Under the pieces are notes generated by a model. That model saw nothing but the letters and a program-made list of their open reading frames with translations, searched no databases and was not told the origin of the DNA. From Thermovibrio guaymasensis (GTDB lineage: Bacteria; Aquificota; Aquificia; Desulfurobacteriales; Desulfurobacteriaceae): DNA of 64,000 nt. Below, in pieces: positions 44,271-53,137 of the stretch. Within the stretch, counting starts at the first letter, position 1; each line of letters opens with the position of its first letter. A program made the position numbers and the translations under genes. The stretch spans positions 124,001 to 188,000 of the forward strand of contig NZ_RBIE01000001.1 of assembly GCF_003633715.1 (NCBI RefSeq), written 5' to 3'.

Positions 44271-45153
44271 CAATTACCTCCGGCTTAACTGGTCTTGATA
44301 AATTTCCGGCTTTGTCAACTGCAAAGAGTTCTACCTCTTTTGGGCACTCTGTAAGTGTAAAGTATATTCCAGACGTTTTGAATTTTCTTTTATCTGTTTC
44401 TATCAAGTAGGCTACCGTGTCTTTAGAAGGTGAAGGTTCCCAGACTAAGAGGCACTTTTCTCCCTTTATTAATAGGGGATTTCCAGGCGGTTCTGGAGGA
44501 AGGGTATCCTTTGGAGTTAGTGTAATAGGTTCTGCAAACCTTCCCTTTAATTTTCCTTTGGAGAACCTGAGTAGGTAAGTATAGCTTTTACCGTTTTCTA
44601 CTTCTTTATCTATGAACTCTGTAGATCCTTCATCTAAAATCCTGTAAGGTTTTACGTATGGCTCCTTTTGGTTTTTAAAGACTTCAACCTTAAAATTTTT
44701 GTGGGGAGCTATTTCTATTTTAATTAATCCGTCTCCTTCTAGAGTTTTTATGACTCTCGGCACTTCTTCTATAGGCTCCCTTCCAACTATGCAGAGGGGC
44801 TCGCTTTTTTTACTTTTGTTTTTCCCGTAGACTGCTACGATGGAATAGCACCTTTTCTCTTTAGGTTCTATCGGTTTATCCTTAAAGTAGTTCTCTTCCG
44901 TTTCTACTTCCCTTTTTCCAAAGTCTATAATTACTCTGTACTTAATTTTTTCGGTTTGAGGGATTTTCCTTCTGTCTTCAAAGGTTTCTACCCTTTCCCA
45001 CCAGATTAGGGGAGATTTAAATTCCTGAACTGGAGGGTGCACTTCTGGAACGGAAGGGTTATAGGTGAGAGGAGGTTTGGGAGCTCCCCTATGGCCGCAC
45101 ATGGTAAATGAAGTCAACAGGGGAAAGAGTGATAGGATTATGAGCTTTTTCAA
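44239..45153 (-). CDS. lipoprotein with fibronectin-III-like domains
   Basis: Signal peptide with a lipobox-like end (TSFTMCG, acylated Cys19), then GHRGAPKPP, a Pro-rich start also seen in small envelope lipoproteins. Two beta-sandwich-like segments follow (about 50-115 and 120-290; SYTYLLRFSKGKL and AYLIETDKRKF resemble FN3 strands). Envelope function unknown. Divergent from efp. Confidence 0.7.
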   Translation of the reverse strand: MKKLIILSLFPLLTSFTMCGHRGAPKPPLTYNPSVPEVHPPVQEFKSPLIWWERVETFEDRRKIPQTEKIKYRVIIDFGKREVETEENYFKDKPIEPKEKRCYSIVAVYGKNKSKKSEPLCIVGREPIEEVPRVIKTLEGDGLIKIEIAPHKNFKVEVFKNQKEPYVKPYRILDEGSTEFIDKEVENGKSYTYLLRFSKGKLKGRFAEPITLTPKDTLPPEPPGNPLLIKGEKCLLVWEPSPSKDTVAYLIETDKRKFKTSGIYFTLTECPKEVELFAVDKAGNLSRPVKPEVIDEEGSGSNGK

Positions 45154-45181
45154 AATATAAAAACCTCCTAAAATTTGTTGC

Positions 45182-45187
45182 TATAAT
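45182..45187 (+). promoter_or_regulatory. -10 box of the efp-accBC operon
   Basis: A perfect TATAAT lies 37 bases before the efp GTG. The -35 is not clear. Confidence 0.5.
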
Positions 45188-45224
45188 TTTCTCAAAATTC
45201 AAACTTCTTAAAGGAGGTTCCGTC

Positions 45225-45797
45225 GTGCCTTCAATAGATGTAAACCAGATTGCAAAGGGAATGAAGCTTGAAATTGAAGGAGCTCCATACGAAATAATTG
45301 ATTATCAACACGTTAAACCTGGTAAAGGTCAGGCTTTCGCTAGGATAAAGCTTAAAAACTTAAAAACCGGTAACGTTGTTGAGAAGACGTACAAAGTCGG
45401 TGAAAAACTTGAACTTGCCGATTTTGAAGAGAGGGAAATGGAGTACATCTACAACGATGGTCAGTTTTACTACTTTATGGACTCCAAAACCTACGAGCAG
45501 GTAGGGGTTCCGGCTGCTTCTCTAGGCGATAAAGCAAAGTTCCTTAAAGAGAACACAACAGTGATGGTTCAGTTTTACAAAGGAGAAGCTATCTCCGTTA
45601 AACTTCCAAAGAGTATAGTCCTTCAGGTTGTTGATACAGAGCCGGGCTTTAAGGGAGACACTGTAAGTAACGTTACAAAACCGGCAACCCTTGAGACTGG
45701 GGCTGTAATTCAAGTTCCTATGTTCATTAACCCCGGTGATATGGTTAGGGTTAATCCCGAGACAGGAGAGTACATAGAGAGGGTTAACGTTAAGTAG
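45225..45797 (+). CDS. efp: elongation factor P
   Basis: Relieves ribosome stalling at polyproline. KOW-like domain I with loop HVKPGKGQAF: Lys34 is the tip residue that is modified in some bacteria. GDTVSNVTKPATLETGA is the family signature. 190 aa. GTG start with AAAGGAGG. Heads the conserved efp-accB-accC cluster. No modification enzyme gene in the window. Confidence 0.97.
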   Translation: MPSIDVNQIAKGMKLEIEGAPYEIIDYQHVKPGKGQAFARIKLKNLKTGNVVEKTYKVGEKLELADFEEREMEYIYNDGQFYYFMDSKTYEQVGVPAASLGDKAKFLKENTTVMVQFYKGEAISVKLPKSIVLQVVDTEPGFKGDTVSNVTKPATLETGAVIQVPMFINPGDMVRVNPETGEYIERVNVK

Positions 45798-45806
45798 GAG
45801 GGTATT

Positions 45807-46235
45807 TTGATTGAGAAAATAAAAGAGCTCCTTAAAAGCCTTGAAAATACTTCTTTGGAAGAGATAGAGCTTGAAGCTGAGGGCTTTAAGTTAAAAGCTA
45901 AGTTTAAAAGGGAAGGTTTTTCGGTTTCTCCTTCCCAGATTCCTCCTTCCCAACCTTCAACTTCTGAGGAGGAAGTTAAAGAGCCTGAGGAAGAGTATTT
46001 CGTTGTTGAGTCTCCCATGGTGGGTACTTTCTATAGAGCTCCTGCTCCCGGAGCTGAGCCTTTCGTTAAAGAGGGAGATTACGTTGAGAAGGGACAGACT
46101 CTTTGCATAATTGAGGCCCTGAAGGTTATGAACGAGATTGAGTCTGAAGTTTCCGGAGTTGTTAAGAAAATCCTGGTTGAAAACGGTCAGCCTGTAGAGT
46201 ACGGCCAGCCCCTTTTCTACATTGAACCGAGGTAG
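45807..46235 (+). CDS. accB: biotin carboxyl carrier protein of acetyl-CoA carboxylase
   Basis: Carries biotin on Lys106 in [13 protein letters not shown] within the C-terminal hammerhead domain ([20 protein letters not shown] upstream). A Pro/Ser linker joins it to an N-terminal helical region. TTG start after GGAGGG. Three bases separate it from accC. Confidence 0.96.
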   Translation: MIEKIKELLKSLENTSLEEIELEAEGFKLKAKFKREGFSVSPSQIPPSQPSTSEEEVKEPEEEYFVVESPMVGTFYRAPAPGAEPFVKEGDYVEKGQTLCIIEALKVMNEIESEVSGVVKKILVENGQPVEYGQPLFYIEPR

Positions 46236-46238
46236 TGG

Positions 46239-47582
46239 ATGTTTAAGAAAGTTCTCATAGCAAACAGGGGAGAAATAGCTGTAAGGATAATAAGAACATG
46301 CAGAGAGCTTGGAATAAAGACAGTTGCCGTTTACTCCAAGGCAGATAAAGACTCTCTTCACGTCTACCTTGCAGATGAGGCAATTTGCATAGGCGGTCCT
46401 CTACCTCAGGAGAGTTACTTAAACATTCCTGCAATAATTGCTGCTGCGGAGCTAACGGGTGCAGATGCGATTCACCCCGGTTACGGTTTCCTATCTGAAA
46501 ATCCAGGGTTTGCAGAAATCTGCAGTGCCTGCGGTATAAAGTTCATTGGCCCTTCACCTGAAACTATGGTATTGATGGGAGATAAGGCTAAAGCAAGGGA
46601 CGTTGCCCTTAAGGCTGGAATTCCGGTAGTTCCGGGAAGCGGAATAGTAAAGAACGTTCAGGAGGGACTTGCCTTCCTTAAAGAGATAGGCTTTCCGGCT
46701 CTAGTTAAAGCTGCCCACGGTGGCGGGGGCAGGGGAATGAGGTTGATAGAGGGGGAAGAGGAGGCTGAGAACCTCATAGTTACTGCTATGGCTGAAGCTG
46801 AAGCGGCCTTTGGAAGTGGGGAGGTCTATATTGAGAAGTACATTGAAGAGCCTAGACATATTGAGGTTCAGATTATTGCAGATTCCTACGGAAATGTAGT
46901 AACATTTGGAGAGCGTGAGTGCTCCCTTCAAAGGAGACATCAGAAGGTTTTAGAGGAGTCGCCTTCTCCCTTTGTTAGTGAAAGTTTAAGGCAGGAGCTC
47001 TCTAAAGCTGCAGTTAAACTTGCCGAGTATATAAACTATGAAGGGGCAGGAACGGTAGAGTTTCTCGTTGATAAGAACGGAAATTTCTACTTCATTGAGA
47101 TGAACACTAGAATTCAAGTAGAACATCCAGTTACAGAAATGGTTTCTGGAAAAGACTTAATTGCTCTTCAAATTTCTGCTGCAGCAGGGGAGAAACTTGA
47201 TTTAAATCAAGTTAATTTGAACGGCCATGCAATAGAATTTAGAATAAACTGTGAGGACTACGAAAAAGAATTTAGGCCTACTCCAGGTAAGATTGAAAAA
47301 CTCCTAATCCCTGGAGGTTTCGGAGTTAGGGTAGATACTTACGTTTATGAAGGATACTCAGTTCCCATTTACTACGACTCCCTTTTGGGAAAACTGATAG
47401 TTTGGGGAGAAACTAGGGAAGAGGCCATAAAGAGGGGAAGGAGGGCCCTATCGGAGTTTGTTATAGGTGGAAACTTAAAGACAATTATTCCCCTTCACCA
47501 GAAAATTTTGGAGAGTGAACCTTTCTTAAAAGGGACTTATAACACTAAAACTTTAGAGCGGGAAATTCTTAAGTCTTCTTAA
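46239..47582 (+). CDS. accC: biotin carboxylase subunit AccC
   Basis: ATP-dependent carboxylation of biotin. ATP-grasp protein: [44 protein letters not shown] (Gly-rich loop), [14 protein letters not shown] and [17 protein letters not shown]. 447 aa. A pyruvate carboxylase subunit would share these motifs, but the adjacent accB makes acetyl-CoA carboxylase the better call. Confidence 0.96.
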   Translation: MFKKVLIANRGEIAVRIIRTCRELGIKTVAVYSKADKDSLHVYLADEAICIGGPLPQESYLNIPAIIAAAELTGADAIHPGYGFLSENPGFAEICSACGIKFIGPSPETMVLMGDKAKARDVALKAGIPVVPGSGIVKNVQEGLAFLKEIGFPALVKAAHGGGGRGMRLIEGEEEAENLIVTAMAEAEAAFGSGEVYIEKYIEEPRHIEVQIIADSYGNVVTFGERECSLQRRHQKVLEESPSPFVSESLRQELSKAAVKLAEYINYEGAGTVEFLVDKNGNFYFIEMNTRIQVEHPVTEMVSGKDLIALQISAAAGEKLDLNQVNLNGHAIEFRINCEDYEKEFRPTPGKIEKLLIPGGFGVRVDTYVYEGYSVPIYYDSLLGKLIVWGETREEAIKRGRRALSEFVIGGNLKTIIPLHQKILESEPFLKGTYNTKTLEREILKSS

Positions 47583-47616
47583 AGTATGTTTTTAACCGGT
47601 TATCGGAGGAAATAGT

Positions 47617-48120
47617 ATGGCTCAGACAAAATCGGATAAGGTTAAAACCTGGTTAAAGGAGTATATCTCTGAGTTTGGAGAATATAGTGGAACTATAGAG
47701 GAGCTCTCTCAACTAGCAGGGGCCTCTCCCTACCTTATAAAGAAGGTACTCGGCGAGCTTGAGGAGGAAGGTTTCCTTAAGTCTGAAACTAGAAGAGGCA
47801 AGGGATTACTCATAACTCTTGCCCAAAGACAGGAACAGGAGGAGAAGGAAGAAGTAGAGGAGTCTCCAAAGGAGGAGCCGGTGAGCGAGGAGAAAGTTGA
47901 GGAGAAAAAGAGTGAGAAGAAGGAAAAGGAAAAGAAGAAGTCCCTTCAGGATCAGGTACTCTCTTCCCTCCTTGGAAAACCGGTTACAGTTTTCCTCATA
48001 AGCGGAACAAGGCTTGAAGGAGTTCTCCTTGATTACGATAACTTTACCCTTGCGATGACGGCTCCTAAAGGTAAGTCTCTCGTTTATAAACACGCTATTG
48101 CAACAATTCTCTTTGAGTAG
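47617..48120 (+). CDS. winged-helix–Hfq fusion protein 1
   Basis: Residues 1-70 are a winged-helix domain (TIEELSQLAGASPYLIKKVL as recognition region, LEEEGFLKSETRRGKGLLI as wing). Residues 71-107 are an extreme Glu/Lys linker. Residues 108-167 are a complete Hfq-type Sm domain: LQDQVLSSLLGKPVTVFLIS with the Gln-Asp of the proximal face, NFTLAM, and the Sm2 signature VYKHAIATI. Standard Hfq has no N-terminal DNA-binding-like domain. GGAGG before the ATG. The next gene is a divergent paralog, nine bases on. Confidence 0.82.
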   Translation: MAQTKSDKVKTWLKEYISEFGEYSGTIEELSQLAGASPYLIKKVLGELEEEGFLKSETRRGKGLLITLAQRQEQEEKEEVEESPKEEPVSEEKVEEKKSEKKEKEKKKSLQDQVLSSLLGKPVTVFLISGTRLEGVLLDYDNFTLAMTAPKGKSLVYKHAIATILFE

Positions 48121-48128
48121 GTTTTGAA

Positions 48129-48623
48129 ATGAAAAGGTATAAGACCTTAGAGGAAGCACAAATAGAACTGATAGAGCTCCTTGAGGAAAAGGGAGAGTTT
48201 CGGGGAACCCTGGATGAACTTGCTGAAGTTCTATCCGTTCGCCCTGAGAACGTAAGGCCTCTCCTTCAGCTTTTAAAGTCTTCTGGGGATATAATTTACG
48301 AGGAAGTAGATGATGAGCTTATAGTTAGACCGGCAATGATGATTCCTGCACTTCCTCCCCTCCTTACCCCTTCCCAGCAGAAGGAAGTAGAAGAGAAGTT
48401 AAAGGAAGGCTACAAGGTGGTTGCCTGTTCAACTATGGGGGGAGTTCAAAGTAGGGAACTCAGGAGCATGTTAGGTAAAAGGATTATTGTTTACTTTAGG
48501 AACGGAAGTAAGGTTGAAGCTAAGCTTAAAGGCTTTGATAGGTTCTGTTTGAAGTTAAAGAACTACATGGGGAACATACTAGCCTATAAGCATGCCATAT
48601 CAACTATAGTTTATAAGCCTTAG
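48129..48623 (+). CDS. winged-helix–Hfq fusion protein 2 (paralog)
   Basis: Same architecture as its upstream neighbour. It has a winged-helix domain at residues 8-66 (TLDELAEVLSVRPENVRPLL), a Pro-rich linker (PALPPLLTPSQQ) and a C-terminal Sm domain from about residue 105. LRSMLGKRIIVYFRNGSKVE, RFCLKL and AYKHAISTIVYK show the Hfq fold with an intact Sm2 motif. The Gln-Asp of the Hfq N-terminus is replaced (SRELRS), so sRNA 3'-end binding may differ. Tandem duplication followed by divergence is the simplest origin. Confidence 0.78.
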   Translation: MKRYKTLEEAQIELIELLEEKGEFRGTLDELAEVLSVRPENVRPLLQLLKSSGDIIYEEVDDELIVRPAMMIPALPPLLTPSQQKEVEEKLKEGYKVVACSTMGGVQSRELRSMLGKRIIVYFRNGSKVEAKLKGFDRFCLKLKNYMGNILAYKHAISTIVYKP

Positions 48624-48703
48624 ACAAGAGCCTTACTTCCTTAGAAAAACTTCCCTTAAGTTCACTCTTTTAAGCCTTTTCTCTGTTCCATTTTCAGCGT
48701 GAG

Positions 48704-48709
48704 TATAAT
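48704..48709 (+). promoter_or_regulatory. -10 box candidate for uvrD
   Basis: TATAAT lies 26 bases before the uvrD GTG in a 112-base gap that otherwise holds no gene. No clear -35. Confidence 0.4.
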
Positions 48710-48735
48710 TCTCTCCCTAATCTTAGGAGGAAAAG

Positions 48736-50835
48736 GTGGAAAAACTCCTGAAAGATTTAAATCCGCAGCAGAAGGAGGCGGTTTTATACTTTGATTCTCC
48801 CCTCCTCATCCTTGCCGGTGCCGGTTCCGGAAAGACGAGAGTTATTACTTATAAGATTGCCTATATGGTTAAGGTATTGAACTTTAGGCCTGAGAGGATA
48901 CTTGCCATTACTTTTACGAACAAGGCAGCTAAGGAGATGAAGGAGAGGGTTGAAGCCTTACTAGGCTCCTCAGCTCCCGTTTTTGTTTCAACTTTTCACT
49001 CCTTTTGTGTAAGGATTTTAAGGAGTTACGGAGAAGAGGTAGGGATAGACAGGAACTTTATAATAGTTGATACTGATGACAAAAAGAGGGTTTTGAAAGA
49101 GGTAATTAAGGATTTAAACCTTGACAGTGAACTCTACTTTCCAAATACCGTTTCTTCTCTGATTAGTAACGTAAAGAATGGCCTTTACTCAGCTGAATCT
49201 ATGATTTCTCACTATCCTAAACTCTCTGAGATTTACAACCTTTACAACGAAAGGTTGAATAAGTTAAGTGCCCTTGACTTTGATGACCTTCTCTTAAAGG
49301 GAAAGGAGCTCCTTGCCGTTTCCAAAGTAAAGGAGAGGCTTTCAGACTATTTCCAGTACGTTTTAATAGACGAGTATCAGGATACAAACAAGGTTCAGTA
49401 TGAAATAGCTAAAGCTTTAACTTACGAAAAGGGTAACATCTGTGCTGTAGGTGATGAAGACCAGTGTATCTACACCTGGAGGGGAGCCAACATAGATAAC
49501 ATACTCTCCTTTGAGAAGGACTTTAAAAGTGCAAAGGTCATAAAGCTTGAGAAGAACTATAGGTGCACAAAGACAATTTTGGAGGCTGCAAATTCGGTAA
49601 TTTCAAACAATAGACTCAGGAAAGGGAAAGAGCTCTACACCGATAACCCTGAAGGTGAAATGATTCGCCTTTATAGAGGGGAGAACGAGGTAGATGAGGC
49701 CATCTTTATAGCCCAAACGATAAAACTTCTCCTTAAAAAAGGAGTTTCTCCAAAGGATATTGCAGTTTTTTATCGGACTAACTCCCTTTCAAGGGTTATA
49801 GAGGATGTTTTAAGGAAGGAGGGAATAGCCTATCAGATTGTAGGGGGGCTAAAGTTCTACGAAAGGAAGGAAGTCAAAGATGTTTTGGCTTACCTGAGGC
49901 TTTTAATCTTTGATAGGGACGAAATATCCTTGATGAGGATTTTAAACGTTCCAAAGAGAGGGCTGGGAGCCAAAACTCAGGAGCTCTTAAAAGGGCTCCT
50001 TGATAGAGGGCTGGGAACCCTTGAGGCTTTAAGGGAGCTCCAGGAACTTTTAAAGCAGGAGAAGCAAAAGAAGGCTGTGAAGGAACTCCTTGAGAACCTT
50101 GAGTTTTTGAGGGAAAAGCTTGAGGAACTTCCTTCCTACGACTTTCTATCACTTCTCGTTAAAAGTGTGGGCTATGAGGAGTTCCTGAGGAACGAATTTC
50201 CGGAAGACTGGGAGAGTAGGCTGGAGAACGTTAGGGAACTTGGAAACACGCTTCAGGAACTCTTAGAGAAGGATGGTTTAAAGGGAAGGGAGCTCTACAC
50301 AGAGTTTCTATCAACGGTTGCCCTATCAAGTGATCAGGACTCTATGAAAGAGGAGGAAAAAGTAGTCCTTATGACAGTTCACGCCTCAAAGGGGCTTGAG
50401 TTTCCGGTTGTCTTTGTTGCTGGCCTGGAGGAGGGAATCTTTCCCCACGCCCGTTCAACGGATACCAGCAGTGAGGTTGAGGAAGAGAGAAGGCTCTTTT
50501 ACGTTGCAGTTACTAGAGCGAAGAGACTTTTAACCCTCTCTTACGCAAGAGAGAGGAGACTCTTTGGTTCAAGGCGCCTTTCTCGGCCTTCCCGCTTCAT
50601 ATCCGAAATCCCTTCCCACTTGATTAAAGAGGTTAAGAAGAGAACAAGACTTCAAAGTGAAAAAGGGACTCAACCTCAAACCCTTGAACCTAAGGAGAAA
50701 AGACCTAGGCTGGTTTACCACCAGAAGTTCGGTAAGGGTGTAGTAAAGAGAGTTGAAGGAGATAAAATTACCGCGTTCTTTGCAAATTACGGCCAGAAAA
50801 CGATTTTGAGGAAGTTTTTAAAAATCCTTTCTTAG
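48736..50835 (+). CDS. uvrD: ATP-dependent DNA helicase UvrD/PcrA
   Basis: SF1A 3'-5' helicase for repair and replication. LNPQQKEAV Q-motif, Walker A GAGSGKT, FTNKAAKEMKERV, Walker B YVLIDEYQDTN, GDEDQCIYTWRGA, YRTNSLSRVIE, VVLMTVHASKGLEFPVVFV, and YVAVTRAKRLL. The tail (HQKFGKGVVKRVEGDKI) is the PcrA/UvrD Tudor-like domain. 699 aa. GTG start with AGGAGG. Confidence 0.96.
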   Translation: MEKLLKDLNPQQKEAVLYFDSPLLILAGAGSGKTRVITYKIAYMVKVLNFRPERILAITFTNKAAKEMKERVEALLGSSAPVFVSTFHSFCVRILRSYGEEVGIDRNFIIVDTDDKKRVLKEVIKDLNLDSELYFPNTVSSLISNVKNGLYSAESMISHYPKLSEIYNLYNERLNKLSALDFDDLLLKGKELLAVSKVKERLSDYFQYVLIDEYQDTNKVQYEIAKALTYEKGNICAVGDEDQCIYTWRGANIDNILSFEKDFKSAKVIKLEKNYRCTKTILEAANSVISNNRLRKGKELYTDNPEGEMIRLYRGENEVDEAIFIAQTIKLLLKKGVSPKDIAVFYRTNSLSRVIEDVLRKEGIAYQIVGGLKFYERKEVKDVLAYLRLLIFDRDEISLMRILNVPKRGLGAKTQELLKGLLDRGLGTLEALRELQELLKQEKQKKAVKELLENLEFLREKLEELPSYDFLSLLVKSVGYEEFLRNEFPEDWESRLENVRELGNTLQELLEKDGLKGRELYTEFLSTVALSSDQDSMKEEEKVVLMTVHASKGLEFPVVFVAGLEEGIFPHARSTDTSSEVEEERRLFYVAVTRAKRLLTLSYARERRLFGSRRLSRPSRFISEIPSHLIKEVKKRTRLQSEKGTQPQTLEPKEKRPRLVYHQKFGKGVVKRVEGDKITAFFANYGQKTILRKFLKILS

Positions 50836-50844
50836 GAGGAAGCG

Positions 50845-51996
50845 TTGAAGCCGATAAAGAAGAGGTTGTTAACTCCGGGGCCGACGATGGTTCCAGAAAG
50901 GGTTCTTGAAGCCCTCTCAAGGCCTACACTTTACCATCGCTCTCCAGAATTTAAGGAGGTTTTCCTTGAGACGAGGCAACTGCTAAAGAGAGTTTTAAGA
51001 ACAGAAGGGGAAGTTCTAATCCTTACCAGCTCCGGAACTGGAGCAATGGAAGCTGCAGTTTCAAACCTCTTTAATCCCGGAGATAGCGCTGTTGTTATAG
51101 TTGGGGGGAAGTTTGGCCAGAGGTGGCAGGAGCTCTGCCAAACTTACGGAGTAAATCCCGTTGTAGTTGAAGTTGAGTGGGGTAAATCAGTTAAAGTTGA
51201 GGAAGTTAAGAGGGCTATTGAGGAGAACCCGGGCGTTAAAGGAGTTTTAGTTCAGATTTGTGAAACTTCAACGGGAACAGTCCACGACGTTAGGGCTATA
51301 GGGGAGCTTCTTAAAGGTTACGATGACGTTCTCTTGATTGCAGATGGAATTACTGCTTATGGCGTTTACGATATCCCTACAGATCAGTGGGGGATTGACG
51401 TTGCGATAACCGGTTCACAGAAGGCCTTGATGACCCCACCCGGTCTTGCCGTTATATCCTTAAACGGAAAAGCTCAGGAGAGGTTGGAGAAGGTAAGGGA
51501 TAGGTCCTACTACTTTAACCTCCGTAAAGAGATAAAACAGCAAAGGAAAGGTCAAACTGCATACACAACGGCTACAAACCTTGTTGTGGCCCTTAACGAA
51601 GCCTTAAAGATGATTGATGAAGAAGGTCTTGAGAACGTTGCCAAAAGGCACCAAATCTTGGCCGAGGCAACTAGGGAAGGGGTGAAGGCCCTCGGGCTTG
51701 AGTTACTATCTGAGAACCCCGCAAATGGAGTTACGGCAGTAAAGGTTCCTGCTGGAATGGATGGTCAGGAGATTGTTAGGGTTGCAAGGGAAGAGTTTGG
51801 CATAACTATAGCAGGAGGACAGGAACACCTAAAGGGGAAGATTTTCAGGCTTTCCCATATGGGATACGTTGACATGTTTGACGTCTTGACAGGTCTTGAA
51901 GTTACAGAGTTTGCCCTTAAGAAGCTTGGATACACCTCTTTTGACTTCGGTTCCTCTGTAAGGGCAGCGATGGAACTTTTCTCAAAAAAAGGGTAA
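50845..51996 (+). CDS. class V aminotransferase (alanine/serine-glyoxylate type)
   Basis: PLP enzyme related to alanine–glyoxylate and serine–pyruvate aminotransferases. LLTPGPTMVPERVLEA opens the chain, VLILTSSGTGAMEAAVSN binds PLP phosphate, LIADGITAYGVYDIPTDQWGID leads to the Schiff-base lysine in AITGSQKALMTPPGL. 383 aa. TTG start after AGGAGGAAG. Aquificota use related enzymes for serine/glycine; the exact donor is unclear. Confidence 0.9.
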   Translation: MKPIKKRLLTPGPTMVPERVLEALSRPTLYHRSPEFKEVFLETRQLLKRVLRTEGEVLILTSSGTGAMEAAVSNLFNPGDSAVVIVGGKFGQRWQELCQTYGVNPVVVEVEWGKSVKVEEVKRAIEENPGVKGVLVQICETSTGTVHDVRAIGELLKGYDDVLLIADGITAYGVYDIPTDQWGIDVAITGSQKALMTPPGLAVISLNGKAQERLEKVRDRSYYFNLRKEIKQQRKGQTAYTTATNLVVALNEALKMIDEEGLENVAKRHQILAEATREGVKALGLELLSENPANGVTAVKVPAGMDGQEIVRVAREEFGITIAGGQEHLKGKIFRLSHMGYVDMFDVLTGLEVTEFALKKLGYTSFDFGSSVRAAMELFSKKG

Positions 51997-52028
51997 GATG
52001 GGGCTAAATAATTTTTAAGGAGTTTTCT

Positions 52029-52448
52029 ATGGAAAAGTACCGCTACACAGTTGAGTACACCCTCACAGACCCTTCCGGAAACGTTATTGACTCTACCCAA
52101 GGAAGGGAACCCTTTACTTTCACAACAGGTCAAAGCGAAGTGATTCCCGGCTTTGAAAGGGAAGTTGCAGAGATGGAAGAAGGTCAGGAAAAGACCTTTA
52201 CCCTTCAACCTTCTGAAGCTTACGGTGAGAGAAGGGAAGAACTGGTAGAAAAGGTTCCAAGACAGGCCCTTCAAGGGTTAGAACTCTATGAAGGACAAGT
52301 TCTTCAAGGAACAACTCCAGATGGCAGGGCATTTCTGGTAAGGGTTGTCTCTTTTAACGAAAGTGAAGTTGTCCTTGACCACAACCATCCCCTTGCGGGA
52401 GTTCCTCTTACTTTCAAGGTGAAGGTTTTAAGGAAAGAGGAGGTTTAA
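52029..52448 (+). CDS. SlyD-like FKBP-type peptidyl-prolyl isomerase
   Basis: Chaperone-isomerase with an FKBP domain split by an insert-in-flap domain. FTTGQSEVIPGFEREVAEME and the EAYGERREELVEKV flap are present, with DHNHPLAGVPLTFKVKV at the end, as in SlyD/FkpA-short proteins. The His/Cys-rich metal-binding tail of E. coli SlyD is missing. 139 aa. Confidence 0.92.
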   Translation: MEKYRYTVEYTLTDPSGNVIDSTQGREPFTFTTGQSEVIPGFEREVAEMEEGQEKTFTLQPSEAYGERREELVEKVPRQALQGLELYEGQVLQGTTPDGRAFLVRVVSFNESEVVLDHNHPLAGVPLTFKVKVLRKEEV

Positions 52449-52449
52449 G

Positions 52450-53034
52450 TTGAAGTCTGCGAGGGCTTTTGAGCTCCCCCAGCAGACCTTAAGTAAACTT
52501 ATCTTTAACCTTGTTGTCCCAAGGCCTATTGCCTGGATTTCCACGGTTTCAATAGAGGGGGCCGTTAACTTGGCTCCCTTTTCCTTTTACAACGCAATAA
52601 CAACAAAGCCGCCCCTTTTAATGGTCTCTATAGGGAAAAGGAAGGACGGCAGTTTAAAGGATACTTCAAAGAACATAAAGGAAACTGGAGAGTTTGTTGT
52701 TAACGTTGTAACTAGGAATCTCCTTGAGAAAATGCACCTTACCGGTAGAGACTATCCTCCTCAAGCTAATGAGGCAGAGGAGCTTCAAGTTGAACTTGAA
52801 CCTTCCATTTGCGTTAAACCTCCCAGAGTAAAGGAATCTCCGGCCTCTTTAGAGTGTGTGGTTAAGGAGATTGTTCCTCTAGGTTCAACCCCTATGGACG
52901 TTGTGATTGGGGAAGTTGTTGCCTTGAAGTGGAAAGAGGAGCTCTTAGATACTTCTAAAGGAGTTGTTGGGAGGCTGGGAGGAAAGCGTTACTGCTGTGT
53001 TGCTGAGGAGATTGACCTATCCCACTTAAAGTAG
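52450..53034 (+). CDS. flavin reductase-like FMN-binding protein
   Basis: Split-barrel flavoprotein (DIM6/NTAB family). VPRPIAWISTVS, NLAPFSFYNAITTKPPLLMV (in part), DTSKNIKETGEFVVNVV and GEVVAL are family features. Electron partner unknown. TTG start with GAGGAGG six bases upstream, one base after the isomerase stop, so the pair is coupled. Terminator follows. Confidence 0.88.
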   Translation: MKSARAFELPQQTLSKLIFNLVVPRPIAWISTVSIEGAVNLAPFSFYNAITTKPPLLMVSIGKRKDGSLKDTSKNIKETGEFVVNVVTRNLLEKMHLTGRDYPPQANEAEELQVELEPSICVKPPRVKESPASLECVVKEIVPLGSTPMDVVIGEVVALKWKEELLDTSKGVVGRLGGKRYCCVAEEIDLSHLK

Positions 53035-53043
53035 ATAAAGAGG

Positions 53044-53066
53044 GGCGGGCAATCGCCCGCCTTTTT
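53044..53066 (+). terminator. rho-independent terminator
   Basis: GGCGGGC, loop AATC, GCCCGCC, then TTTTT. Ends the uvrD-to-flavin-reductase run. Confidence 0.9.
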
Positions 53067-53137
53067 AGAATAAGAGCAATATTATTGTTATTAACCAGTT
53101 ATAGATTAATATAACTTGCAACTCCTCTTGTCAACCT

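Noticed and set aside
45957-46361. 134-aa minus-strand ORF over accB/accC
   Set aside because: Antisense to two well-conserved genes; composition reflects the opposite strand.
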